Of a stretch of 64,000 nucleotides of DNA, positions 37,787 to 48,841 are shown piece after piece. The number at the start of each line of letters is the position of its first letter. The stretch's first letter is position 1. Origin of the DNA: Sphingomicrobium arenosum. GTDB taxonomy: Bacteria; Pseudomonadota; Alphaproteobacteria; Sphingomonadales; Sphingomonadaceae. Made by a program: the position numbers and the translations under genes. The stretch is from contig NZ_JANPVN010000001.1 in NCBI RefSeq assembly GCF_026157085.1, positions 868,001-932,000 of the forward strand. The letters run 5' to 3'. Below the pieces are notes generated by a model. It had not been told where the DNA came from. It searched no databases and worked only from the letters and a program-made list of their open reading frames with translations.

Positions 37787-38956
37787 TCAGCCTTTATGAA
37801 GGCTTGCGATGAAAAATCCATCGCTACCGTCATGGCCGGGGGTGAACAGGCGTCCCGAGCCCGAACGCCTCCCATCCTCGAGCGGATCTTGCGCGGTCCA
37901 TCCTGAATGGCGGCTGAGGAAGGCGGCGACCTGGTCCGCCCCTTCCGCCTCGATGAGTGAACAGGTGGCATAGACGAGCCGCCCGCCCGATTTGACCAGC
38001 GGCGCGGCAAGGTCGAGCAGGCGCGCCTGCACCTCGACGAACGCATCGAGCCGCTCGGGCGTCAGCCGCCAGCGCAGTTCGGGACTGCGCCGCCACGTCC
38101 CCGAACCGCTGCACGGCGCATCGACCAGTAGGCAATCGACCTGCGCCGTAAAGGGCGCCAGCGCCTCGGCCTCGCGCGGGGGATCGAGCAAAAGCGTCTC
38201 CACTTCCGCCCCGGCACGCGCGGCGCGGACCGGCAGATTGCCGAGCCGCCTCTTGTCGACATCGGCGCCGATGATCCGCGCGCCCGGCGCCATGGCGGCG
38301 AGCGCGAGGCTCTTGCCGCCCGCCCCCGCGCACAGGTCTAGCACGAGGTCGCCGTCATGCGGGCGACAGGCCAGCGCGACCAATTGGCTCGCCTCGTCCT
38401 GCACCTCGATGAGACCATCGCGAAAGGCCGCGCTGTCATCGAGCCGCGTGTCGGGCGCGAACCGCAACCCCCACGGCGACATCGGCGTCGGATCGCCGCC
38501 AAGGTCGGCCTGCACCGCCGCCCGCTCGGCGCGCGCCGCATTGACGCGAATGTCGACCGGCGCGCGCTCGAGCAGCGCGGCTTCGTCGCCTGCATCGACC
38601 AGCGGCGAGAGTTTCGGCTTGATCCAGTCGGGCACCTGCCCTGCCGGCATCGCCCGCTCGGTCGCCTCGATGGGCGACGGGCCATGCTCGCTGCCATCGA
38701 ACAGCGCGGCCATGTCGGCCTCATCCTCGACCAGCCCCAGCGCGGCGACGCGTCCCGAGGGCGGCGGCGCGGCATGGCGGCGGATCATCGCATAGACGAG
38801 TTCGCGCACCGCGCGGCGATCCTTCGACCCGGCGTAGCGCCGGGTGCGAAAATAGTCGCGGACGAGCACATCAGCGGGCGCGCCGCCATGATTGGCGGCC
38901 TCGATCACCATATCGGCGATCTCGATCGCCGCCTGGAGCCGTGCGGCAGGCGTCAT
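37787..38956 (-). CDS. RsmB/NOP family RNA (cytosine-5) methyltransferase
   Basis: A 389-residue SAM-dependent enzyme. An N-terminal NusB-like helical region is followed by a PUA-like link (EVQDEASQLVALA) and the Rossmann core: DLCAGAGGKSLALAAM (SAM site), DAPCSGSGTWRRSPELRW with one catalytic Cys and VYATCSLIEAEG with the other. Most family members methylate cytosine 967 of 16S rRNA, but alphaproteobacteria carry several paralogues, so the exact target is uncertain. It is next to guaB on the same strand with only a few bases between. Confidence 0.9.
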   Translation of the reverse strand: MTPAARLQAAIEIADMVIEAANHGGAPADVLVRDYFRTRRYAGSKDRRAVRELVYAMIRRHAAPPPSGRVAALGLVEDEADMAALFDGSEHGPSPIEATERAMPAGQVPDWIKPKLSPLVDAGDEAALLERAPVDIRVNAARAERAAVQADLGGDPTPMSPWGLRFAPDTRLDDSAAFRDGLIEVQDEASQLVALACRPHDGDLVLDLCAGAGGKSLALAAMAPGARIIGADVDKRRLGNLPVRAARAGAEVETLLLDPPREAEALAPFTAQVDCLLVDAPCSGSGTWRRSPELRWRLTPERLDAFVEVQARLLDLAAPLVKSGGRLVYATCSLIEAEGADQVAAFLSRHSGWTAQDPLEDGRRSGSGRLFTPGHDGSDGFFIASLHKG

Positions 38957-38965
38957 TTCTATCCC

Positions 38966-41289
<2,324 letters not shown>

Positions 41290-41340
41290 GCCCACCCCTC
41301 CTGCATCATGCTCGCGACCAACTCATCCGGGGGACTATCC

Positions 41341-42315
41341 ATGGAAATCATCGTCGGCGTGCTCGCCTTCTTCGTATTTCTCTACTTCGCCGCGGCGATC
41401 AAGATCGTGCGCCAGGGCTATCGCTATACGATCGAGCATTTCGGTCGGTTCACCCGCACCGCCACTCCCGGCTTCAATTTCGTCCCGCCCGTCTTCTATC
41501 GCGTCGGCCACAAGATCAACATGATGGAGCAGGTCGTCGATATTCCCGGCCAGGAAATCATCACCCGCGACAATGCGATGGTGAGCGTCGACGGCGTCGT
41601 CTTCTTCCAGGTGCTCGATGCCTCCAAGGCGGCCTATGAGGTCAGCGACCTCTATTCCTCGCTGATGGCGCTTTCGACCACTAACCTTCGCACCGTGATG
41701 GGCTCGATGGACTTGGACGAGACGCTGTCCAAGCGTGACGAGATCAACGCGCGCCTCCTCAGCGTCGTCGACCAGGCGACCGAGGCATGGGGCGTCAAGA
41801 TCACCCGCGTCGAGATCAAGGACATCCGCCCGCCCGCCGACATCGTCAACGCGATGACGCGCCAGATGAAGGCCGAACGTGAGAAGCGCGCCGCCATCCT
41901 CGAGGCCGAGGGCGAGCGCCAGTCCGAGATCCTGCGCGCCGAGGGCGAGAAGCAGTCGCAGATCCTCGAGGCCGAGGGTCAGCGCGAAGCGGCCTATGCC
42001 GAGGCCGAGGCCCGCGTGCGTCTCGCCGAGGCCGAGGCGAAAGCCACGCAGGTCGTCTCGGACGCCATCTCCTCGGGCGACAAGCAGGCGATCAACTACT
42101 TCATCGCGCAGAAGTATGTCGACGCGATCGGCAAGTTCGCGACCTCGCCCAATGCCAAGACCATCCTCTTCCCGGTCGAGGCGACCAACCTCATCGGCTC
42201 CTTGGGCGGCATCGCCGAACTGTCGAAGGAAGTGCTCGGCAAGGACGGCGACGTCGCCGCGCGCATCTCGGGCAGCGCGGGTGGCACCGGCCTGCCCAAG
42301 GCGGACCGCGACTGA
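41341..42315 (+). CDS. SPFH/band-7 membrane protein (QmcA/stomatin-like)
   Basis: A 324-residue protein anchored by one N-terminal membrane segment ([18 protein letters not shown]). The SPFH domain includes [45 protein letters not shown] and [36 protein letters not shown] long helical, heptad-rich tail follows (repeats of [18 protein letters not shown]). Such proteins form ring-like microdomain scaffolds that control proteases. It overlaps the nfeD-like gene by one base (TGATG), the standard SPFH-NfeD pairing. GGGGGA precedes ATG 41341. Confidence 0.93.
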   Translation: MEIIVGVLAFFVFLYFAAAIKIVRQGYRYTIEHFGRFTRTATPGFNFVPPVFYRVGHKINMMEQVVDIPGQEIITRDNAMVSVDGVVFFQVLDASKAAYEVSDLYSSLMALSTTNLRTVMGSMDLDETLSKRDEINARLLSVVDQATEAWGVKITRVEIKDIRPPADIVNAMTRQMKAEREKRAAILEAEGERQSEILRAEGEKQSQILEAEGQREAAYAEAEARVRLAEAEAKATQVVSDAISSGDKQAINYFIAQKYVDAIGKFATSPNAKTILFPVEATNLIGSLGGIAELSKEVLGKDGDVAARISGSAGGTGLPKADRD

Positions 42316-42776
42316 TGTTTGGCGAGCTTCCTCCCGGCGGCTGGTGGATCGTCGGCGGCATCCTCCTGCTCGCCGCCGAGCTGATGCTGCCGGGCGTCTT
42401 TCTCGTCTTCGTCGGCCTCGCCGCCATCGCCGCCGGACTGTTCACCTGGGCCTTCGACCTCGGCCTCACCGAGCAGCTCGTGCTGTTCGCCGTCTATACC
42501 GCCGTCGCCGTGCTGATCGGGCGCCGCGTCTATGCGCGTCCCGTGATCGATGAGAGCGACGGGCTCCTCAACGACCGCTCGCTCCAGGTCATCGGCCGCG
42601 CGGTCACCGCCGCCACCGACTTTCCCCATGGCGAAGGCCGGGTGAAATTGGGCGACAGCGAGTGGAGCGCGCGCGGCCCCGCCGGCACCAAGGCCGGCGA
42701 CCGGCTCGAAATCCGCGCCGTCGAAGGCACCTGCCTCGTCGTCGCCGCGCCCGAAGCCTTGCCGCCCCCCGAATAA
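42315..42776 (+). CDS. NfeD family membrane protein
   Basis: A 153-residue protein with two or three membrane segments (GWWIVGGILLLAAELMLPGVFLVFVGLAAIAAGLF and LVLFAVYTAVAVLI) and a C-terminal OB-fold NfeD domain (RAVTAATDFPHGEGRVKLGDSEWSARGP, GDRLEIRAVEGTCLVV). The short NfeD form lacks a protease domain. It partners the SPFH protein upstream. Confidence 0.9.
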   Translation: MFGELPPGGWWIVGGILLLAAELMLPGVFLVFVGLAAIAAGLFTWAFDLGLTEQLVLFAVYTAVAVLIGRRVYARPVIDESDGLLNDRSLQVIGRAVTAATDFPHGEGRVKLGDSEWSARGPAGTKAGDRLEIRAVEGTCLVVAAPEALPPPE

Positions 42777-42792
42777 ATCTCCGGAGCCCCCC

Positions 42793-44643
42793 ATGCCCCT
42801 CGACCTCACGCGCCGCCAAGCACTCGCCGCCGGCGTTTCCACCCTCGGCTTGGCGGCTTGCACCGCCCCGCGGCTCGGCACCGTCGCCCCGCTCCCGCCG
42901 CAGTCCCTCCAGGGCGCAGAGATCACCACGGCGCTCGATGCCTTTGCCGAGCATCTCCTCTGGCTCCAGCCCGAGGAGGCGACCACGTTGGGCATCGACG
43001 AGGGCGCGCGCGCCGTACTGAAATCGCGGCTCGAGGACCGCAGTCCCGCAGGCCAGGAAGCGATCAAGACGACCATCGCGGCCGATCTCGCAACGCTCGC
43101 GGGGGTCGACTTGGAGGCGCTCGACGCCGACACGCGCACCAGTGTCGAGGTCGTGCGCTCGGCCTATGGCACCGCGCTCGAAGGCTTCGCCTTGCCCTAT
43201 GGCGACATCACCGTCGGCAGCTGGCGCAACACGCCCTATGTCGTCATCCAGAATGTTGGCGCCTATCTCGACGTGCCGCGCTTCCTCGACAGCGATCATA
43301 CGGTCGAGGATGCAGGCGATGCCGAAGCCTATCTCGCCCGCCTCGACAGCTTTGCCCAACAACTGGACGGCGAGACGATGCGGATGAAGATGGCGGCCGA
43401 GGACGAAAAGCTCGTCCCGCCCTCCTTCCTCATCGACAAGGCGCTCCAGCAGATGCGCGGGGCGCGCGAGAACGCCTATGATCCCGAGGGCACGCTTGTC
43501 ATGTCGCTCGTGCGCCGCGCCACCGAGAAGAGCATCCCCGGCGATTGGAAGTCCCACGCCGCGCGCATCGCGCAAGACCGCGTCGCCCCCGCGCTCGATC
43601 GCCAGATCGCCGAGATGGAGCGCCAGCGCCCGCTCGCCACCAGCGCCCCCGGCATGAACGCGCGCCCGCATGGCGATGCCTTCTACGCTTGGGCGCTCAA
43701 AGCCTCGACGACGACCAGCATGTCGCCCGACGAGATCCACCAGCTGGGCCTCCAGCGCCTCGACGAGATTTACGCCGAGATGGACGGCATCCTGCGCGGC
43801 GTCGGCTACACCTCGGGCACGGTCGGCGATCGGATGAAGGCGCTGGGCGAGGACCCCGACTATCTCTTCCCCAACAGCGACGAGGGCCGCCAGCAACTCC
43901 TCGCCTTCCTCGACGAGCGCTTGGAGATCATCCGCGCCAAAATGCCGAACGCCTTCGACACGCTGGCACCGGGCAATGTCGAGATCCGCCGCCTGCCGCC
44001 CGAGGAAGAGCCGGGCGCGCCGGGCGCCTATGGCGGCGCGGGCTCGATCGACGGCAGCGTGCCCGGCAAATTCTGGATCAACCTCCTCGATACTGCGATC
44101 CACCCCAAATTCTCGCTGCCGAGCTTGCTCCACCACGAAGCCATCCCCGGCCATGTCTGGCAGGGCGAATATGCCAACCGGCTCCCGCTCATCCGCACGC
44201 TGTTGAAATTCGGCGCCTATTCCGAAGGCTGGGCGCTCTATGCCGAACAGCTCGCCGACGAACTCGGCGTCTATCGCGGCAACGAAGTGTTCAAGCTCGG
44301 CTATCTCCAGTCGATCGCCTTCCGCGCCTGCCGGCTGGTTGTCGACACCGGCCTCCACGCCAAGGGCTGGGGCCGCGAACAGGCGGTGCAGTGGTTCCAC
44401 GAGACCAACGGCAACCCCATCGCCGAAGTCGCCCCCGAGATCGACCGCTATTGCAGCTGGCCCGGCCAGGCCTGCAGCTACGAAGTCGGCCACCTCGCCA
44501 TCAACCGCGAACGCGATCGCGCACATGTGGAAATGGGCGCGTCCTATCGCTTCAAGGGCTTCAACGATGCGGTGGTCAAGGGCGGCAACGTGCCCATGGA
44601 CGTGCTCGCGAAGAATGTGAGCCGCTATATCGCGGGGGTGTAG
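42793..44643 (+). CDS. DUF885 family metallohydrolase, exported lipoprotein
   Basis: A 616-residue protein with a combined Tat-like and lipoprotein signal: TRRQALAAGVSTLGLAACT, where the twin arginines precede a lipobox ending in Cys. The body is DUF885: the motif HEAIPGH near residue 448 (consensus H-E-x2-P-G-H) is the likely zinc site, with GSIDGSVPGKFWINL before it and YSEGWALYAEQLADELG after it. These proteins resemble M3/M32-type peptidases, but activity is generally unknown. The stop abuts a palindromic repeat. Confidence 0.87.
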   Translation: MPLDLTRRQALAAGVSTLGLAACTAPRLGTVAPLPPQSLQGAEITTALDAFAEHLLWLQPEEATTLGIDEGARAVLKSRLEDRSPAGQEAIKTTIAADLATLAGVDLEALDADTRTSVEVVRSAYGTALEGFALPYGDITVGSWRNTPYVVIQNVGAYLDVPRFLDSDHTVEDAGDAEAYLARLDSFAQQLDGETMRMKMAAEDEKLVPPSFLIDKALQQMRGARENAYDPEGTLVMSLVRRATEKSIPGDWKSHAARIAQDRVAPALDRQIAEMERQRPLATSAPGMNARPHGDAFYAWALKASTTTSMSPDEIHQLGLQRLDEIYAEMDGILRGVGYTSGTVGDRMKALGEDPDYLFPNSDEGRQQLLAFLDERLEIIRAKMPNAFDTLAPGNVEIRRLPPEEEPGAPGAYGGAGSIDGSVPGKFWINLLDTAIHPKFSLPSLLHHEAIPGHVWQGEYANRLPLIRTLLKFGAYSEGWALYAEQLADELGVYRGNEVFKLGYLQSIAFRACRLVVDTGLHAKGWGREQAVQWFHETNGNPIAEVAPEIDRYCSWPGQACSYEVGHLAINRERDRAHVEMGASYRFKGFNDAVVKGGNVPMDVLAKNVSRYIAGV

Positions 44644-44672
44644 ACGTTCGCTAATGACGCCATTGCGGGCAT
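44644..44672. repeat. GTCCGC/GCGGAC palindromic repeat, copy 4 (degraded)
   Basis: ACGTTCGC, TAATGACGCCATT, GCGGGCAT. The layout matches the other copies with several substitutions. It opens the second lower-GC island. Confidence 0.65.
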
Positions 44673-44781
44673 AGAAGGTGGAGGATCGTGTCGCGTGGAT
44701 CGGTGCCTGCTGCCGTCAGATTTGCATCGCTTGATTGCCTATGCTCTCTTGTCGCCCGTTCTCGTCCCTAAGGGGAACCTG

Positions 44782-45708
44782 ATGAAGCCTATCGCCATCC
44801 TCACCGCGCTCGCGCTGTCGCTGACTGCTTGTGCGACCGAGCCACCCCAAGCGGATCAGTCCGCGAACCTCCTCGAATTGGAGGTACAGGGTCTCTCCTT
44901 TGTGGGCCCTGATACGATTAAATCCGGGTGGACTACCATACGCGTAAAAAACACCGGCGGGATGACCCATCATGCGCTCGTCTATCGGCTTCCTGATGGA
45001 GTCACGGCCGAAATGGTTGACGAGCAGGTCGTGGAGCCGATCCAAAAGAGCCTGACGGCAGCAATCGCCGGCGATAATGACAAAGCAGGCGAGATCGCGG
45101 CAACGATGCCGGCGTGGGTTGGAGACCTCATCTGGATGGGCGGACCTGGCATGATGTCAGATGGGGTGACCGGCGAGGCAACGATGTATCTTGAGCCGGG
45201 TAATTACATCGTCGAATGCTATGTTAAGACCAACGGTATTCAGCACAATTACAATCCCGAGCCGGGAGAGTTCGGGATGATGCTTCCCCTGACGGTGGTT
45301 GCCGAAGATGGCGGGATGGCCGAACCCACAGCCAATGTGACCTTGACCCTCACAAATAGCGGCTACGAAATTACGGATGGTGCTTTCCAAGCTGGCGGCA
45401 ATGACGTTCGGGTCCGGTTCAAGGAACAGCGCCTCTATAATAACTTCGTCGGTCACGACGCCCACGTCTTCCGGATCGACGACGATACCGACGTGGATGC
45501 CGCGGCGAGCTGGCCCAACTTCTTTCCGATCGACGGTCAGCAGACACCAGCGCCTGCCCGGTTCATTGGAGGCATTCACGACATGCCGGAGGGAGCGACT
45601 GGTTATTTCAATCTGGACCTCGAACCTGGCGACTATGGTATTACGGCCGAAATCCCCGACGCTGCGAAGAGCGGCTTCTTTAAAAGGTTTAGCGTGGACA
45701 GCGATTGA
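44782..45708 (+). CDS. Internally duplicated cupredoxin-like lipoprotein
   Basis: A 308-residue lipoprotein (KPIAILTALALSLTACATE, Cys17). Two halves each look like a cupredoxin-type beta-sandwich: strand W-T-T-I-R-V-K-N then MTHHALVYRL, and NDVRVRF then GHDAHVFRID; YLEPGNYIVECYV and NLDLEPGDYGITAEI end each half. Half one keeps a plausible type-1 copper set (His63 or 64, Cys146, His155, Met166 or 167); half two has His225/228 but no Cys. I infer one live and one degenerate copper site. AAGGGGAACC precedes the ATG. GC is below that of the neighbouring core genes, and repeats flank it. Confidence 0.7.
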   Translation: MKPIAILTALALSLTACATEPPQADQSANLLELEVQGLSFVGPDTIKSGWTTIRVKNTGGMTHHALVYRLPDGVTAEMVDEQVVEPIQKSLTAAIAGDNDKAGEIAATMPAWVGDLIWMGGPGMMSDGVTGEATMYLEPGNYIVECYVKTNGIQHNYNPEPGEFGMMLPLTVVAEDGGMAEPTANVTLTLTNSGYEITDGAFQAGGNDVRVRFKEQRLYNNFVGHDAHVFRIDDDTDVDAAASWPNFFPIDGQQTPAPARFIGGIHDMPEGATGYFNLDLEPGDYGITAEIPDAAKSGFFKRFSVDSD

Positions 45709-45717
45709 GTTAGTTTC

Positions 45718-45774
45718 GTCTGCTTCCCACCCCAAAAACCGACCGGGCGGTCAACGACCCCATTGCGGACAGAG
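45718..45774. repeat. GTCCGC/GCGGAC palindromic repeat, copies 5a and 5b
   Basis: A left half GTCTGCTTCCCACCCC at 45718 and, after about 15 bases, a right half GTCAACGACCCCATT followed by GCGGAC, ending near 45770. This is the same left-plus-right layout as at 27373. Confidence 0.75.
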
Positions 45775-45802
45775 ACCGCGTGGCTGCCGAGTTGGTTCTA
45801 TC

Positions 45803-46243
45803 TTAGCGCACCTTCACTTCCCTGCGGCAGTTTGCTCCGTCTTTAAGAACGGGAACAAACCACCGTATGGGCTGGATAATGAAGGGCGCATAGGGCGGCA
45901 TTGGCAGTTTCCAGGCCTCAATTTGGGCATCCACCAATTTCGGAAAAGGCTCGATAAGTTTTCTCGCCTCGGCAGCAATTTGCAGCCCTGCGATAGGCAT
46001 TTCCGGAGAGGGTTCATACTCCGGCTGAACCCCATCGAAGATTGCTACAGCCACTTGGCATCGTTCTGCTAACTGCTCGCAATGGTCTGCATCCTCTGGG
46101 GAAAAGAAATAAAGATTCAGGTCTTCATCCGAAATGTATTCTAGCGGCGCAATCCAAGGCCTTTCGCCGTCGCAAGTCGCAAGCGAAAGGTATCGATTAC
46201 GCTTAATCAAGGCACGAATGAATTGTGCATCGGTATCAGACAT
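45803..46243 (-). CDS. Pyridoxamine 5'-phosphate oxidase-fold protein
   Basis: A 146-residue flavin-binding split-barrel protein: SDTDAQFIRALIKRNRYLSLATCDGERPWIAPLEYI is the PNPOx N-terminus with the L-A-T-x-D/N-x-x-G-x-P-x-x-x-P pattern, LNLYFFSPEDADHCEQLAER follows, then VAVAIFDG. The C-terminal part (RWFVPVLKDGANCRREVKV) is family-like. It probably binds FMN or F420-type cofactor or haem; the reaction is unknown. GGGGAG precedes the ATG. Lower GC, between two repeats, and alone on its strand. Confidence 0.82.
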   Translation of the reverse strand: MSDTDAQFIRALIKRNRYLSLATCDGERPWIAPLEYISDEDLNLYFFSPEDADHCEQLAERCQVAVAIFDGVQPEYEPSPEMPIAGLQIAAEARKLIEPFPKLVDAQIEAWKLPMPPYAPFIIQPIRWFVPVLKDGANCRREVKVR

Positions 46244-46339
46244 ATGCGCTTCTCCCCTGCACGAGGATGCCATGTCGACTGGTCTGACGCAAATACACCG
46301 AACCGAGGGAAAGCGTTGACCATAAGAGATCAGAGGCTG

Positions 46340-46360
46340 GCGTCCGCTTTCCACCCCATC
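46340..46360. repeat. GTCCGC/GCGGAC palindromic repeat, copy 6 (left half)
   Basis: GCGTCCGCTTTCCACCCC followed by ATC. The left arm and loop are the best preserved in the window; the right arm is lost. It closes the second lower-GC island. The remainder of 46,244-46,481 holds no other feature I can support. Confidence 0.75.
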
Positions 46361-46481
46361 TCTGCCATTTGACACCCACCCCCTCCCCTTGCGACAATGC
46401 GCGCGAAGGCTCCTGAGGTGGAAAGATCGTTTTCGCCTCCGACCCGGGCCAACGAACTTTCCCAGACACCAAAGGAACATC

Positions 46482-46922
46482 ATGACCACTGCCAAGCAGG
46501 GCGACACCGTCGTCATCGACTTCACCGTGAAAAAGCAGGACGGCACCGTCGTCGGCAATACCAGCGAGGGCGGCGGGCCGCAGACGCTCACGCTCGGCGA
46601 CAAGGAAATCTTTCCCGCCATCGAGGAAGCGCTGACCGGCATGGAGGAAGGCGCCTCCAAGACCGTCGACCTGCCGTGCGAAAAAGGCTTTGGCCCGCGC
46701 CGTCCCGAACTCATCATCGACATCCCGCGCGGCAACCTGCCCGCCGAACCCGCCCCGCAGGTCGGCATGGGTCTCCAGGCCACCAACCAGCAAGGCCAGC
46801 CCATCAACATGGTCATCGTCCATGTCGGCGACGACAGTGTGAAGGCCGACGGCAACCACCCGCTTGCGGGCGAAGACCTCACCTTCGACATCACCTTGAA
46901 AGAGGTGAAGGCCGCAGCCTGA
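46482..46922 (+). CDS. FKBP-type peptidyl-prolyl cis-trans isomerase (SlyD-like)
   Basis: A 146-residue soluble isomerase of the short SlyD-like branch: TAKQGDTVVIDFTVKKQDGTVVGNTSEGG, TLTLGDKEIFPAIEEALTGMEEGASKTV, EKGFGPRRPELIIDIPRGNLPAEP and the inserted-in-flap region, then HPLAGEDLTFDITLKEVKAA, which is the N-H-P-L-A-G-x-x-L signature. It lacks the His-rich metal tail of E. coli SlyD. AAAGGAACATC precedes the ATG. Confidence 0.92.
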   Translation: MTTAKQGDTVVIDFTVKKQDGTVVGNTSEGGGPQTLTLGDKEIFPAIEEALTGMEEGASKTVDLPCEKGFGPRRPELIIDIPRGNLPAEPAPQVGMGLQATNQQGQPINMVIVHVGDDSVKADGNHPLAGEDLTFDITLKEVKAAA

Positions 46923-46947
46923 GGCGCCTGTCCGGCACCCTATAGAG

Positions 46948-46980
46948 GGCCCGGCATCCGAAAGGTTGCCGGGCCTTTTC
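46948..46980 (+). terminator. Rho-independent terminator of the FKBP gene
   Basis: GGCCCGGCA pairs with TGCCGGGCC across a 10-base loop, followed by TTTTCC. It lies about 25 bases after the stop. Confidence 0.88.
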
Positions 46981-47048
46981 CTAACGCCCCCTTGCCAACC
47001 CCTGAAACATTGATCCATGATAAGGATCGATTTGAGGGGGATTGACGG

Positions 47049-48257
47049 ATGACCTATCGAGCCATGCTCGCTGCAGCGACGATGTCTCTCGCCGCGCCCG
47101 CACTTGCCGAACCCATGGCCAATGACGGTCAAGTGGGCGAAATCCACGAAATCACCATCCCCGCCCCCTCGCTCGCCGGCAATCTGCTCGGCACACCGAC
47201 GACACAGAAAGCGCAAATCTACCTGCCGCCGAGCTATGAGAGCGACCCCGAGCGACGCTACCCCGTCATCTACCTACTCCACGGCTTTCATGGCACCGAC
47301 CGCACTTGGATGAAGGATCTGGACGCGCCCGAACGCGTCCGCTTCCCCGACAGCCCCTATCAGGATTACGGCCTCATCACCGCCGAGTGGCTCGCCGCTA
47401 AATTCGAGCATGACGCCATTCCCGAGATGATCATCGTCGCCCCCAACGGCCGCAACATCTTCAAGCATGGCTTCTGGATGAATGGCGAGGTGATCGGCAA
47501 CTGGTCCGATTATGTCGCCCGCGACGTGGTCGGCCATATCGATGCCCACTACCGCACCCTGCCCCAGCGCGAGAGCCGCGGGATCGCGGGTCATTCGGGC
47601 GGCGGCCACGGCAGCATCCGCATTGCCATGCTCCATCCCGACATCTTCAACAGCGTCTATGCCATGGCGCCCTGCTGCCTCGGCGGCGGCGCGGACAGCC
47701 TCACCGCCGACCTGCCGACTCATGCTGCTGGTGAGGTGACAGGGCTTGCCCGCGATGTTTATGCCACCGTCGACGCGCTCGAAACCGCCGACGACCTACC
47801 GGGATCGCGCGGCGACCGGCCGCATGATTTCAACGTTAACGCTGAGGTCGCCACGGCGGCGGTCTATTCCCCCAACCCCGACAATCCGCCCTTCTACTCG
47901 GACTTCGCCTTCGATCGCGTGGGCGATGCATTCGTCATCGACGAAGCGGTGCTCGAACGACGCGCGCAGCGTTTCGCCATCAACCAGTCGGACGCGCATT
48001 TCGAAGCGCTGCGCTCGCTCGACGGGCTCTTCATCGACACGGGCGAGTTGGAATATGAGACGCTGCGCGAAGGCGCCGGTGCCTTTGTCGCCAAACTGGC
48101 AGAGCATCAGGTGCCCGTCCGCTTCGACATCTACGCCGACGGCAACCATGGCAATCTGTTCGTACCGCGCTTCATGACGCTCGGCCTCGACTATTTCACC
48201 GCCCATCTCGCGACCGAGATGGCCTCGCCCGACGCTTCGCTATCTTCTGCGGACTGA
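47049..48257 (+). CDS. Secreted alpha/beta-hydrolase esterase
   Basis: A 402-residue protein with a signal peptide (TYRAMLAAATMSLAAPALAEP). The fold is the esterase-D/feruloyl esterase-like branch: AQIYLPPSYESDPERRYPVIYLLHGFHGT, EMIIVAPNGRN, and the nucleophile elbow AGHSGGGHGS with Ser about 183. A His in ADGNHGNLF near residue 375 likely completes the triad with an Asp before it. The natural ester is unknown; export suggests breakdown of external substrates. Confidence 0.85.
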   Translation: MTYRAMLAAATMSLAAPALAEPMANDGQVGEIHEITIPAPSLAGNLLGTPTTQKAQIYLPPSYESDPERRYPVIYLLHGFHGTDRTWMKDLDAPERVRFPDSPYQDYGLITAEWLAAKFEHDAIPEMIIVAPNGRNIFKHGFWMNGEVIGNWSDYVARDVVGHIDAHYRTLPQRESRGIAGHSGGGHGSIRIAMLHPDIFNSVYAMAPCCLGGGADSLTADLPTHAAGEVTGLARDVYATVDALETADDLPGSRGDRPHDFNVNAEVATAAVYSPNPDNPPFYSDFAFDRVGDAFVIDEAVLERRAQRFAINQSDAHFEALRSLDGLFIDTGELEYETLREGAGAFVAKLAEHQVPVRFDIYADGNHGNLFVPRFMTLGLDYFTAHLATEMASPDASLSSAD

Positions 48258-48288
48258 AGCTGGTACAACCCCTTCATCACACGGCATA

Positions 48289-48528
48289 TTGCCCAAGCAT
48301 CCTGTGACGGCCGGACACGACGTACCGGCGCTTGATCGCAGGACACACCTTCTAATCGACAAGAAAACCTATCAGGCGCGGGTCGAACATTTTCGCGCCC
48401 GGGCCGAGACCGCCGTCAACGGCGACGTCAAATGGCTCTACGAGGACATGGCGCGCCATTACGAACGGCTGATCGATCGCGGCGCCTATGATGCCGAGGC
48501 CCGCAGCAAGCCGTTCATCGAGAAGTAG
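48289..48528 (+). CDS. Small helical protein of unknown function
   Basis: Up to 79 residues. The C-terminal part KTYQARVEHFRARAETAVNGDVKWLYEDMARHYERLIDRGAYD is amphipathic helical and resembles small conserved sphingomonad proteins of unknown role. The only canonical start is TTG 48289, and the real start may be further inside. Its stop lies five bases before the hairpin that terminates the opposite-strand cspA. Confidence 0.55.
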   Translation: MPKHPVTAGHDVPALDRRTHLLIDKKTYQARVEHFRARAETAVNGDVKWLYEDMARHYERLIDRGAYDAEARSKPFIEK

Positions 48529-48532
48529 CACG

Positions 48533-48566
48533 AAAAAAAGGGCCCGCCGGTTGCCCGGCGAGCCCT
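48533..48566 (-). terminator. Rho-independent terminator of cspA
   Basis: On the minus strand GGGCTCGCCGG pairs with CCGGCGGGCCC around GCAA and is followed by eight T. The weaker T content on the other side makes a minus-strand role more likely, though it may also stop plus-strand transcripts. Confidence 0.88.
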
Positions 48567-48615
48567 TCCCCCCACTCGTCAGCGAGCTCCTTGGAGCGCG
48601 ACGAGCGAGTTCCCT

Positions 48616-48822
48616 TTACAGGGCCGCGAGGTTGCAGGCGCTCTGCTTGCCGCGGCGGTCGTCCTGCAGGTCGTAGCTGACACGCTGGCCTTCGTTGAGG
48701 CTCTGCATGCCGGCAGCCTGGACGGCCGAGATGTGGACGAACGCGTCACTACCGCCATTGTCGGGGGTAATGAAGCCGAAGCCCTTGTCATTGTTGAAAA
48801 ACTTTACGGTACCTTCGGTCAT
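48616..48822 (-). CDS. Cold shock protein (CspA family)
   Basis: A 68-residue single-domain RNA chaperone: TEGTVKFFNNDKGFGFITPD contains RNP1 (KGFGFI), and DAFVHISAVQAAGM contains RNP2 (FVHI). It ends with a variant C-terminus (YDLQDDRRGKQSACNLAAL). Alphaproteobacteria have several such genes, so cold induction is not assured. The 5' leader is long and structured (see the separate entry), and a strong terminator follows. Confidence 0.95.
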   Translation of the reverse strand: MTEGTVKFFNNDKGFGFITPDNGGSDAFVHISAVQAAGMQSLNEGQRVSYDLQDDRRGKQSACNLAAL

Positions 48823-48841
48823 GGGATATCTTCCTCATGGA

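Noticed and set aside
44641..44781. Longer N-terminus for the cupredoxin-like lipoprotein from 44695
   Set aside because: The in-frame extension puts about 29 residues before the signal peptide; the ATG at 44782 has a strong AAGGGG and an immediate lipoprotein signal.
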